DNA from: an uncultured Clostridia bacterium
GTDB lineage: Bacteria; Bacillota; Clostridia; Oscillospirales; Ruminococcaceae
Direction of reading: 5' to 3'
Length of the DNA: 64,000 nucleotides
Assembly: GCA_947589355.1 (NCBI GenBank)
Contig: CANPZC010000004.1
Span: 52,905 to 116,904, forward strand
Both the position numbers and the translations under genes were made by a program. Position 1 is the first letter of the stretch; every line of letters begins with the position of its first letter. Shown here piece by piece: positions 8,641 through 16,013 of this stretch. The notes beneath the pieces are model-generated. The model searched no databases, was not told where the DNA came from, and saw nothing but the letters and a program-made list of their open reading frames with translations.

Positions 8641-9228
8641 TTGTTTGGTTAGGTATGTGATCTGCGTGCTGAAGTTGTATCGCTTATTCAGTATATCCGC
8701 TATCTCGCTCCAGCTGCTTGCTGACACGCCGTCAATATACCTGTTGTAGCCATGCCTGAAAATAATAACATCTGTAAAATCGCGCAGCGCGAGAATATTC
8801 TCGGGTTTATCTTCCACCATAAGTCTGACACCAAGGGCTTTGGCTGCTTGCAGTTTGTCTTTGCAATAATACACCGGCAGCTGTATATCGTATTTTTTCA
8901 GCCAATCGCTTGTTATTTGTTCAAAAGTTATGCCGCCGAAAGTTTTGCAGGTATCTCTTGAAGTGATATAGCACGCCAAAATATTGCTTTCTTTTAGCAT
9001 ATACACCGTTTCTTTTACACCGTCAAGCGGCGGCGCTGTGTATATATCATAGCCGAATTTCTGCCAGAATATTTCATAAGCCTGCGGCGGTGCGCCTTGA
9101 AACACATCTTTGAGATAATACCCGTCTTTGTTGAAAGCGACCTGATATCCGGCGAAAAACTTCAGCCCATAGCAAACGGCATCTTCCTTGCTTTTGTTTA
9201 TGCAGCCGTCAATGTCAAAAGCTATCAA
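8638..9228 (-). CDS. HAD-superfamily 5'-nucleotidase-like phosphatase
   Basis: A 196-residue protein with the HAD motif I FDIDGCIN at the N-terminus (nucleophile D5, acid/base D7), a motif II serine/threonine in CYITSRDT, and motif III/IV K...EDKPEN. The size and motif spacing resemble the NT5C-like/uncharacterised nucleotidase branch; the substrate is unknown. It is the last gene of the 12552-8638 operon and overlaps the dehydrogenase by 4 bp (ATGA), so the two are probably made together. In this setting it might act on a product of the neighbouring dehydrogenase or kinases. Confidence 0.7.
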   Translation of the reverse strand: MIAFDIDGCINKSKEDAVCYGLKFFAGYQVAFNKDGYYLKDVFQGAPPQAYEIFWQKFGYDIYTAPPLDGVKETVYMLKESNILACYITSRDTCKTFGGITFEQITSDWLKKYDIQLPVYYCKDKLQAAKALGVRLMVEDKPENILALRDFTDVIIFRHGYNRYIDGVSASSWSEIADILNKRYNFSTQITYLTKQ

Positions 9229-10160
9229 TCTGCTACCTCGTTTCTTAAATACATAATGCAGGAGGATACGGCATCGCTTATGTATCTCTCGTGAGAATCT
9301 TTGTCATGCGTTGCGCAGTGCGGAGACATTACAACATTTTTAAGCTTCTCAAACGGATACTTTGAAGGCATTACAGCTTTTAGCTTATTCGTCTTGTCGG
9401 CTTCGTTGTACCACACATCGCTCGCATAACCTGCTATATATCCGTCTGACAGCGCCTCAAACAGCGCTTTTTCATTGCATATCTCGGCCCGTGAAATGTT
9501 TACAATAAACGCGTTTTTCATCCTTCTAAGCACATCTTTGTCAAACGCATTTATCGTTTCATCTGTCTTGGGTACACATATAAACAAAAGGTCGCATTTT
9601 TCTGTAAGTTCATCAAAAGAATCGGCAGCCGTTACATTTTCGGGGTAGTTGCCGCTTTTATTTAGCACAAGTATATTTTTGTTCATCGGCAGAAGCTTGC
9701 TGTAAAGACTTTTGCCAATGCTGCCAAACCCGAATATGCCGATGCAAAATGAGCTTATACTTCTCCGGCAGTAATTTTCTCCGTCGCTGTACCAGAAGCC
9801 TTTGCAAAGGTCGCTGTGAAATTCTGGTATTCTGTGTATCAGAGCAAGCGCCAAAGCCAGCGCGTGCTGAGCAATTGCATCTGCATTTGCATGAGAGCAA
9901 ACTACAGATATATCCCTTTTGCGAAGTTCTTCAAGAGGAAGCCCGTCCATGCCCGTTTTAAAAAGAAAAATTTTTTTCAGTTTCGGAAAGAATTGAAGCT
10001 CATCTTTGCTTATTTTTGTTGTTATCAAGACAGCGGCATCTTCGCACGAAGGCATCGGCACACCGTCATATATGACCGTTACATCAGCATATGCTTTCAG
10101 CTTTTCAATATATTTTTCCCATGTGTTATCGGTTTTTCTCAGTTTAACAGCAACTTTCAT
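9225..10160 (-). CDS. D-isomer specific 2-hydroxyacid dehydrogenase
   Basis: A 311-residue member of the D-2-hydroxyacid dehydrogenase family. The NAD-binding domain has GFGSIG, the substrate arginine is in NISRAE, and the catalytic histidine is in SPHCATHD near the C-terminus. The family reduces 2-keto acids with NAD(P)H; the substrate here is unknown. The start at 10160 follows AGGAG; the ORF continues 30 codons upstream without a ribosome binding site and into the previous gene. It sits 10 bp after the beta-helix/2TM gene and overlaps the HAD gene by 4 bp. Finding it with nucleotide-kinase-like genes is unusual. Confidence 0.8.
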   Translation of the reverse strand: MKVAVKLRKTDNTWEKYIEKLKAYADVTVIYDGVPMPSCEDAAVLITTKISKDELQFFPKLKKIFLFKTGMDGLPLEELRKRDISVVCSHANADAIAQHALALALALIHRIPEFHSDLCKGFWYSDGENYCRRSISSFCIGIFGFGSIGKSLYSKLLPMNKNILVLNKSGNYPENVTAADSFDELTEKCDLLFICVPKTDETINAFDKDVLRRMKNAFIVNISRAEICNEKALFEALSDGYIAGYASDVWYNEADKTNKLKAVMPSKYPFEKLKNVVMSPHCATHDKDSHERYISDAVSSCIMYLRNEVAD

Positions 10161-10170
10161 CTTCAAACTC

Positions 10171-11298
10171 CTATCTGATGATCTTTCTTGCAATAACTCC
10201 GGTAAATATAGTAAGAATAATAACTCCGATGATCTGTTCGACAGTATCAAAGTGACCTAATATCGGCATAGGGTCTATCTCGTTTACGTTAAAAAATCGA
10301 TTGACCGAAGCCTCTGCACTTAAAAACATACACTTCCACACACTGCTTGTCTGCTCTCTCAGCTTTACAAAATGTATCAGTGCAAACAAAGCTATAACGG
10401 CGGCAGAAGTTATCAGAGAGTTTATCACCTGCACGCCCCAGCCGAACATTTTTCCCAGTACAAAGTTCTCCGTCATATATCCCAGCTTCCTGAGCGGATT
10501 TTTTGACAAAAGCCTGTTCAGCCTGCAATTTATGCTGCGCAGTATTACAAGGCATACATCCATTTCTTTGAATCTGTTTTCGTCTGCATACTGGTTGTAA
10601 AGCGCAAGCATTATCACATTCTGATGCCTTAGTTCAACATTCTTCTGCGATACCGTGCCGCCTCTCAGCTTTTTCCGCTTGTCTTTCAGCGTGTTTAAAA
10701 AATTTTTTAATTCATCTTTGTTTTCGATGAAAAAGCGATCCAGTTCAGCGCCTTCTTTCAGCTCCAGCAAGTCTATCGAACTGTCCGTATAAATGTACTC
10801 AATATGACTGCTGTGCAGCCGCAGATTGCCTATCCTTACATCTTTGCACTCTATCTTTTCTATATTGCACTTGCGTGATATAAACAGTTCTTCAGCACTG
10901 CCTTTCGATCCAAAAGAAATGCTCTGCACATCGCAGCTTTCGATCTTGATCTTTGGCATTTTGCAGTCGTCAAATTTAGCAGAGATGATTTGCGATGTTT
11001 CAAACACCGCGTTTATACTGCATCTGAAAAACTCAACGGAATTTATTTTGCACCCTATGAACTTAAGCTCCTCTATCTGCCCGGAAGATCCGTTCTTTAT
11101 TATTATATTGTCGAAGATGCAATTTTCAAATCTCAGCTTTTTGCTGTCCGTTTCACAGTGGTCTATTTCCACATCGCCGGAAAATTTACGGTTTTCGATC
11201 TTGTCGTGCAGCAGTTTATTGCGGCAAAGGTTTTCTGCTAAGTCGTCCTTGGCGCCGATGATCTCAGTGCCGGTAGTTATATCAAATACTTCCTTCAT
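10171..11298 (-). CDS. Pentapeptide-like beta-helix protein with two membrane helices
   Basis: A 375-residue protein. The N-terminal half has repeating short strands (for example LRFENCIFDNI and FDDCKMPKIKIESCDV) like a quadrilateral beta-helix of pentapeptide-repeat type. A basic linker follows, then two hydrophobic helices at about 290-312 and 350-372 with a short loop between. The end, TGVIARKIIR, is like the last helix of 2TM ion-channel domains, but the loop lacks a TxGYGD selectivity filter, so it may be a degenerate channel or a membrane anchor. The start at 11298 has AGGG 8 bp upstream. It overlaps the guanylate-kinase-like gene by 17 bp. Confidence 0.6.
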   Translation of the reverse strand: MKEVFDITTGTEIIGAKDDLAENLCRNKLLHDKIENRKFSGDVEIDHCETDSKKLRFENCIFDNIIIKNGSSGQIEELKFIGCKINSVEFFRCSINAVFETSQIISAKFDDCKMPKIKIESCDVQSISFGSKGSAEELFISRKCNIEKIECKDVRIGNLRLHSSHIEYIYTDSSIDLLELKEGAELDRFFIENKDELKNFLNTLKDKRKKLRGGTVSQKNVELRHQNVIMLALYNQYADENRFKEMDVCLVILRSINCRLNRLLSKNPLRKLGYMTENFVLGKMFGWGVQVINSLITSAAVIALFALIHFVKLREQTSSVWKCMFLSAEASVNRFFNVNEIDPMPILGHFDTVEQIIGVIILTIFTGVIARKIIR

Positions 11299-11956
11299 AT
11301 TTTGCACCCTTTATAGATCTGAGATAATCCCAAAACTCAGCGTATCCGTCGTCTGCCGGCGCACTGCCATTTACAAGCTCTGATATCTTTTGTACAGTCT
11401 GCGAAAGAGACGAGTTTTTTATAACAAGCGTAAACGGTCTTTCACCTTTGCACATCATATTTGCGCTGTCTCTGAATTCCTGACTCATAGCAGCAAGCCG
11501 CTTGTTTATTTCTTCTTCTGTCTTGTCTCTGGCAGTTATCCTGTCTTTCAGAACGTCCATCGTTTCCCACAGCTGAATGTGGCATACATCGGTTTTGCAG
11601 CCGTACTTTTTTTCAAACGCAGGCATATTTCTGCACAGGGTGTAGAAATTTTCTATCCTGCCTATGTGAATTATAGGAACAGCCCCGTTTTTCAGGTATT
11701 CATATAGCACATTTTCAGAAATGCCGTAGTATCTACCGTATCTCTCGTGATACTGAATAAACTCGCCAATCTTTATTTTATCCTCAAATTCTTCGGCCGA
11801 TATGTTGAAATATGTATCTTTCAGCTTATCCGATGCGCCCACCGACCTGTGCTTTTTAAATGGCACAAATAAGCTGTCTAAAGAGCAAAGCGCCTCTGTT
11901 ACAGTGTCTTTTCCGCTTGCAGGCATACCCGAAAAAACTATCAGTTTCCTATCCAC
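11282..11956 (-). CDS. Guanylate-kinase-like P-loop protein
   Basis: A 224-residue P-loop protein. FSGMPASGKDT near the N-terminus is a Walker A variant, and the stretch FNISAEEFEDKIKIGEFIQY followed by GRYYGIS matches the GMP-binding part of guanylate kinases. The usual R-S-R of the GMP site is altered (KHRSVGASDK), and the protein is longer than typical Gmk, so it may phosphorylate a different substrate. The GTG start at 11956 follows GGAGG by 7 bp. It overlaps the upstream kinase gene by 16 bp and the downstream gene by 17 bp, which places it firmly in the operon. It is probably not the housekeeping gmk. Confidence 0.65.
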   Translation of the reverse strand: MDRKLIVFSGMPASGKDTVTEALCSLDSLFVPFKKHRSVGASDKLKDTYFNISAEEFEDKIKIGEFIQYHERYGRYYGISENVLYEYLKNGAVPIIHIGRIENFYTLCRNMPAFEKKYGCKTDVCHIQLWETMDVLKDRITARDKTEEEINKRLAAMSQEFRDSANMMCKGERPFTLVIKNSSLSQTVQKISELVNGSAPADDGYAEFWDYLRSIKGAKYEGSI

Positions 11957-12552
11957 CGTTTGACCTCCTCCAATGTATCAGTCAGCTTTGCATCGCAGTC
12001 GTTGTTGTATTCATAGATATTATATTCCGGTGCTGGCCTTATATCTTCCACCGATTCGGCATATTCATCCCAGTGTTGCAGTTTGTATTTGTCGCGAACG
12101 GCATTGCGCTTGATAATGTTCTTTTTCTCTGTGTCGATATCATGTTTTATCCAGATGAATTTGGTATCGACGCTGTCGTCTATTCTTGCCTCTTCTTTTA
12201 TCGTCAGCCAACGTGACCAGTCTTTTATCTGACTTATAAACGGTATTGTAACAACAACGCTGTTGCCGTTTTCAAGCACCTCTCTGCACACTTTGAATGT
12301 GACCCGATACTCTATGGGAAGAATACGCCTCTTGTAAAGTTCTGATTCTCTGTCGCCTGCGAAAGAGCCGAGCTCGCTCAGAATAAAATCGGTGTATTCT
12401 CTTGTGACAGTGTCTTTGTCAATGTATGCAAAACCCAGTTGTTTTGCAAGTTCTTTTCCGACAGTCGTCTTTCCCGAACCTGCACACCCGGCGATGATAA
12501 CAAGGTGCAGACCGCCTGTATCTGAAGCTTTTTTCTTTTTTGAAAAGATCAT
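11941..12552 (-). CDS. AAA/P-loop kinase (zeta-toxin/shikimate-kinase-like)
   Basis: A 203-residue protein with Walker A AGCAGSGKTT and the layout of small-molecule or nucleoside kinases (YIDKDTVTREY after the first strand, IKHDIDTEKKNIIKRNAVRD as lid region). The true substrate is unknown; zeta toxins (UDP-sugar kinases) and gluconate/shikimate-like kinases share this fold. The start at 12552 follows GGAGG by 7 bp; eight extra upstream codons lack a ribosome binding site. First gene of the five-gene minus-strand operon. No clear sigma-A promoter was found upstream. Confidence 0.6.
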   Translation of the reverse strand: MIFSKKKKASDTGGLHLVIIAGCAGSGKTTVGKELAKQLGFAYIDKDTVTREYTDFILSELGSFAGDRESELYKRRILPIEYRVTFKVCREVLENGNSVVVTIPFISQIKDWSRWLTIKEEARIDDSVDTKFIWIKHDIDTEKKNIIKRNAVRDKYKLQHWDEYAESVEDIRPAPEYNIYEYNNDCDAKLTDTLEEVKRWIGN

Positions 12553-12664
12553 CTGTATTCCTCCCCGATATGCCATAAAAGCCTGATATACGGCCTTTGC
12601 GGCTGATCAAAATGATTTGAAATTATCATACCGTTTTCAAGATAATATATAAAGAAAAATGCTG

Positions 12665-13069
12665 TTATTCATTCTCGCGCTTGTTTTGGTTTCGGTTAGT
12701 AAAACGTATCAACAAACCGATTGACGGTATCAAAAACAACCCTCCGCCCATTATAGCCAGCAGCCAATAATACGCTGCAAAATCGCGTACACGCACCGTT
12801 TTGCTCGGGCCGTCGGGGTCATACCAGATCGAAAGTTCTTCACCCATTTTTATTGATTTTCCTCTGCCGTAACGAGATTCACGTTCATACACCGTGCCGT
12901 CTACCGTATACTGCAACTGTACAATTTTGCCGTCTCTATACGATTCTATATCAACAACGGTACACGACGTTTTTTCATAAGTTACGAAGCGGAAAATGGA
13001 ATACGCCGTTGCTATCAAAGATACGATAAAAACAAGCAGGGCTAAAATGTAAGGAATTTTTTTCTTCAT
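12665..13069 (-). CDS. DUF3592-type small membrane protein
   Basis: A 134-residue protein with a hydrophobic helix at about 5-28, a beta-rich domain containing QLQYTVDGTVYERES and the WYDPDGPSK motif typical of DUF3592 proteins, and a second helix at about 98-121. Function unknown; such proteins sit in the membrane with the domain outside. The ATG at 13069 follows AGGTGA by 5 bp. The gene has its own promoter at 13098-13126. Confidence 0.7.
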   Translation of the reverse strand: MKKKIPYILALLVFIVSLIATAYSIFRFVTYEKTSCTVVDIESYRDGKIVQLQYTVDGTVYERESRYGRGKSIKMGEELSIWYDPDGPSKTVRVRDFAAYYWLLAIMGGGLFLIPSIGLLIRFTNRNQNKRENE

Positions 13070-13097
13070 TAAGATCACCTACAACTTTCATATAAAT

Positions 13098-13126
13098 ATT
13101 ATACACCGCCCTATGAAGAAAGTCAA
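13098..13126 (-). promoter_or_regulatory. Promoter of the DUF3592-type gene
   Basis: On the minus strand, TTGACT (13126-13121), 17 bp and TATAAT (13103-13098) lie about 30 bp upstream of the start. The adjoining sequence on the other side is the broken 5' edge of the Fic remnant. Confidence 0.7.
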
Positions 13127-13144
13127 TAACTTTGTGAAAAACGT

Positions 13145-13447
13145 GTGTCATATGAGGAGATAATCGCAAAGTATGTTGAGATGAACGTTGCTCACCCGTT
13201 TATGGAGGGCAACGGCAGGAGTACGCGCATATGGCTTGATATGATGCTGAAAAAGAACCTCGGCAGGGTAGTGCAGTGGGCTGAAATAGACAAAATGCAG
13301 TATTTTCAGGCTATGGAACGCAGCCCTGTAAACGACCTTGAATTGCGCTTTCTTATAGAGCCGCACCTTACCGATAGGGTAAACGACCGCGAAGTTATTT
13401 TCAAAGGCATCGAGCAGTCGTATTACTACGAGGGCTATGAAAAGTAA
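13145..13447 (+). pseudogene. Fic/DOC adenylyltransferase, 3' remnant
   Basis: The reading frame gives the C-terminal ~100 residues of a Fic-family protein, including the active-site motif [12 protein letters not shown] (HPFx(D/E)GNGRxxR) and the conserved RSPVNDLE and SYYYEGY tail. Full-length relatives are about 200 residues; the N-terminal half with the helices preceding the motif is missing, and there is no ribosome binding site or promoter facing this way. Immediately upstream is the promoter of the divergent DUF3592-type gene. The remnant is therefore probably inactive, although the catalytic loop itself is intact. Confidence 0.85.
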
Positions 13448-13464
13448 AGCGAAATATATTCAAA

Positions 13465-13503
13465 AAGCTCATGCAGATCTTCATCTGTCTGAGCTTTGTT
13501 TTT
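13465..13503 (+). terminator. Terminator after the Fic remnant
   Basis: Stem AAAGCTCA..GCAGAT with ATCTGT..TGAGCTTT around CTTC, followed by GTTTTTGTT. A close relative of this hairpin occurs at 20757-20790. Confidence 0.75.
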
Positions 13504-13582
13504 GTTATTGCGAAAGTCTGAGTAAGGCTTGCGCGCTGCTTCAAAAAAGCTGTCTTAGGGATAAAGGAATAAACCGTTTTAT

Positions 13583-13618
13583 GAAAGAAAATGCAAGCGC
13601 CTCTCAAGCGAGAAGCGC
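13583..13618 (-). terminator. Terminator of the ECF-fusion gene
   Basis: On the minus strand the 9-bp stem GCGCTTCTC/GAGAGGCGC (one G-T pair) is followed by TTGCATTTTCTTTC, about 60 bp after the stop codon at 13681. Confidence 0.65.
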
Positions 13619-13680
13619 CTGCCGATTTCATGCTTGTTGTTCCGTTCTCCTGCTCATATTGCAAGTCGGGATCTGATCGG

Positions 13681-15210
13681 TCATAAACTGAATATATCCA
13701 CAAAATAGCCGTTTTCTACAGCGTTTTTTGCTGTCTCTTTCATTTCTTCGATCACTTCGGGTTTTGTAGATCCGGTGCTGAAAAATACCGTAAAAGGTAC
13801 ATCGTAATCAAGCCAATAGTCCGGAACGAGTGCGAAGTAACCGACGTAAGAAAGTTCATAATCTCCGCCGTATGATTTTGTTATACGCATTGTGCCTTGC
13901 TGTTTCAGGAAAGGACAGCCATCCAGTTCCATATATTCTTCATCTTCCACGTTAAATACAACATCATCCAGATCGAACTCATGATAATAGTCAAAAACTC
14001 CATGATTTTTATCATTCTTAGTATTCAAAAAATAAAGATCTTCAAACATAACATCTCTTATGTCCTCAAGTTTTAATCCCTCTTCATGGCTGGATTGATA
14101 TTGCACATGGATAGCATCTTCGGTATTCGGATTTTTATAACGATATATATTTGCGGAACTATTAATTCCATAATTGATCTGATAATCAGAGGGTAAAGTA
14201 ACATAAAAACTCATCCAGGATAATGTTACCGGTTCTTCGTCGGGTTTGCTTTCGGGTTCTGTTACAGCCTCGGTAACAGTCTGTGATTCCGGTGCGCTTT
14301 CGCTGTTGTCGGTAGCGGCAAGGGAAGAACTATCAGCAGCACTGCTGTCGCTGTTCTCCGTAACCACACTGCTGCTCGTGTCATTTTTGCTGATCTTGGG
14401 ATCATCGTTTTTGTTCAGCACAACCGCCGCAGTGATTCCTCCGCCTAATATTACGACTGCCGCGGCAGCCGCGATTATCTTACCTTTCAATGCTTTGTCC
14501 ATGATGTTATTTCCTCCTGTTTTATTGTGTTTTGCAGATGCTTCGGGCTTATGATGCACCCGGATATCGGGCACAGCCGTATGCTTTGCTTCGGCGCGGA
14601 GAATAAGTGTGAGAATAGGTATCGGCGCGATACCGTGCAGTCGTTCATTGTTTTCCTTTTCGTAGATCAGTACCGCCTCCTTGATCTTGTCTCTGGCGGC
14701 GCTCAGGCGATATTTTACCGTTCCTTCGGGGCAGTTCATAATGCTTGCTATCTCGTTTGTTTTCAGCTCATCATAATAATACAGTATGATCGTCTGCCGT
14801 TGGACCTCGGAAAGCACGTTGTCGATTATGTCCATGATCACTTTGCGCTTTACATCATTGTCAACATAATCATCGGGAATGAAACTCTCATCGTCCGAAA
14901 AATCTACTCCGTGTTCAAGCTTTTCGTCAAGCGATTCGTTCTGCGGTGTTCTGAAAAACCTCCTGCATTGATTGACAGCGATGCCGTTTATCCACTTCGG
15001 AAAATTTGCGCCGTCGTCTAGTGTTGAAAGACCGTTGAAAGCCGCAAGATACGTCTCGTGCGCAGCGTCTTTGGCATCGTGTTCATTTCCCAGAAGCTTC
15101 AGACATAGAAAATACACCGAGCGTTCGGTTTCCTTATACAGCCGTTCAAATGCAGCTTCGTCGTTATTAAGCGCATTGTTTACAAGCTGCCGCCATTCTT
15201 TTTCGTTCAT
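13681..15210 (-). CDS. ECF sigma factor fused to a membrane-anchored extracytoplasmic protein
   Basis: A 509-residue protein. Residues 1-170 are an ECF sigma-70 factor: region 2 (ERLYKETERSVYFLCLKLLG..DAKDAAHETYLAAF) and region 4 (LYYYDELKTNEIASIMNCPEGTVKYRL). A linker leads to one membrane helix (about 245-265, IIAAAAAVVILGGGITAAVV), a Ser/Thr/Glu-rich stretch and a C-terminal domain of unknown fold that would lie outside the cell. An in-frame ATG at 14502, ten bases after a perfect AGGAGG (14518-14513), could start the membrane part (273 residues) on its own. This suggests a sigma gene and its anti-sigma/sensor gene that have become one frame. The start at 15210 follows AAAGGA. Confidence 0.8.
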   Translation of the reverse strand: MNEKEWRQLVNNALNNDEAAFERLYKETERSVYFLCLKLLGNEHDAKDAAHETYLAAFNGLSTLDDGANFPKWINGIAVNQCRRFFRTPQNESLDEKLEHGVDFSDDESFIPDDYVDNDVKRKVIMDIIDNVLSEVQRQTIILYYYDELKTNEIASIMNCPEGTVKYRLSAARDKIKEAVLIYEKENNERLHGIAPIPILTLILRAEAKHTAVPDIRVHHKPEASAKHNKTGGNNIMDKALKGKIIAAAAAVVILGGGITAAVVLNKNDDPKISKNDTSSSVVTENSDSSAADSSSLAATDNSESAPESQTVTEAVTEPESKPDEEPVTLSWMSFYVTLPSDYQINYGINSSANIYRYKNPNTEDAIHVQYQSSHEEGLKLEDIRDVMFEDLYFLNTKNDKNHGVFDYYHEFDLDDVVFNVEDEEYMELDGCPFLKQQGTMRITKSYGGDYELSYVGYFALVPDYWLDYDVPFTVFFSTGSTKPEVIEEMKETAKNAVENGYFVDIFSL

Positions 15211-15408
15211 ATACTTTTTTCCTTTCAATAAAAATGTCCGACATTTTCGCAGTGCCCTGCATACAGTTATCACAATAGAGGCGTGTTTAGTTGGGTTTTA
15301 AAATGCGATTCTGCGTTTTTCACAAAATTCCAGTATCTATACAAAATCATTATGTGAAATTTTGCTAAAACGGAGTAGCGCTTATATGAATGTGAGCTCT
15401 GTTGCCTA

Positions 15409-15437
15409 ATTGTAGCATGAATAATATGGTTTGTCAA
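15409..15437 (-). promoter_or_regulatory. Promoter of the ECF-fusion gene
   Basis: TTGACA (15437-15432), 17 bp, TACAAT (15414-15409) on the minus strand. It leaves a leader of about 200 bases before the start at 15210; no clear structure was recognised in it. Confidence 0.65.
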
Positions 15438-15481
15438 GCAAACGACCTTGCCCTTTCTGCTTTTGCGGTATCTATTCAAAG

Positions 15482-15643
15482 ATGTTTCTGTATATCTGCG
15501 AGTTTCTCGACGTTGAGCCGAAAGATTTCTTTGAAGAAACGGTCGAGAGCCCCGGTAAATTCAACGAGGCTGTGACAGCATTCAAATCACTTTCTCCCAA
15601 ACAGCTCGAATTGCTGACCGCACTCGCAAAAGAAATGAAGTAG
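15482..15643 (+). pseudogene. XRE-type regulator, C-terminal remnant
   Basis: The frame MFLYICEFLDVEPKDFFEE... to LTALAKEMK is the C-terminal part of a helix-turn-helix regulator of the Cro/C1 type (the segment after the DNA-binding helices, ICEFLxVxPKDFF). The HTH itself is missing and there is no start signal upstream, where the sequence becomes the promoter region of the divergent ECF gene. Probably a decayed gene. Confidence 0.6.
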
Positions 15644-15661
15644 GAAATTTCCTAAATAAAT

Positions 15662-15700
15662 AAACGACCATGTAAAGCATTTGCCTTATATGGTCGTTTT
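15662..15700 (+). terminator. Terminator
   Basis: Perfect 10-bp stem AAACGACCAT/ATGGTCGTTT (15662-15671 with 15690-15699) followed by T residues. Confidence 0.75.
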
Positions 15701-15892
15701 GGTTGTGTTGTGAGTCAATGCGTTTGTGAAACGCGGCCGCGACAGTGTTCTGATAATTTTATATTATGATAAGTTATATTTATTGTATCACAATCTGCAT
15801 TAATAGTCAATCATTATCTGAAAATGGTCTGCGCCCTTACAAAACCTCAAACACATCATCGTAAGCTATTTTGTACTTATACACGCAAAAAT

Positions 15893-15951
15893 GCCCTTAA
15901 CAAGCGTTAAGGGCGTTTCTGGAGCTGGTAATCGGACTCGAACCGATGACC
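15893..15951 (-). other. tRNA-Thr 3' fragment with terminator: element end (att site)
   Basis: Bases 15919-15951 repeat, base for base, 33 bp of the tRNA-Thr gene at 29427-29459 (CCA end, acceptor 3' strand and T-arm), but the anticodon and 5' half are missing. A perfect 9-bp hairpin (15893-15901 with 15906-15914) next to it is the old tRNA terminator. This is the pattern left when an element inserts into a tRNA 3' end and carries a replacement end. It lies 63 bp from the stop codon of the serine recombinase. Confidence 0.85.
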
Positions 15952-16013
15952 ATGGGCTGCACTTAAAGAGACGATATATTTTATGTCATAATGCCGTTAT
16001 ATTTTCAGCTTAT

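Noticed and set aside
11282..11956. Housekeeping guanylate kinase gmk
   Set aside because: The GMP-binding arginine/serine region is altered, the protein is longer, and its operon context is atypical.
13437..13676. Plus-strand open frame after the Fic remnant
   Set aside because: It contains a terminator hairpin and lacks a ribosome binding site or known domain.
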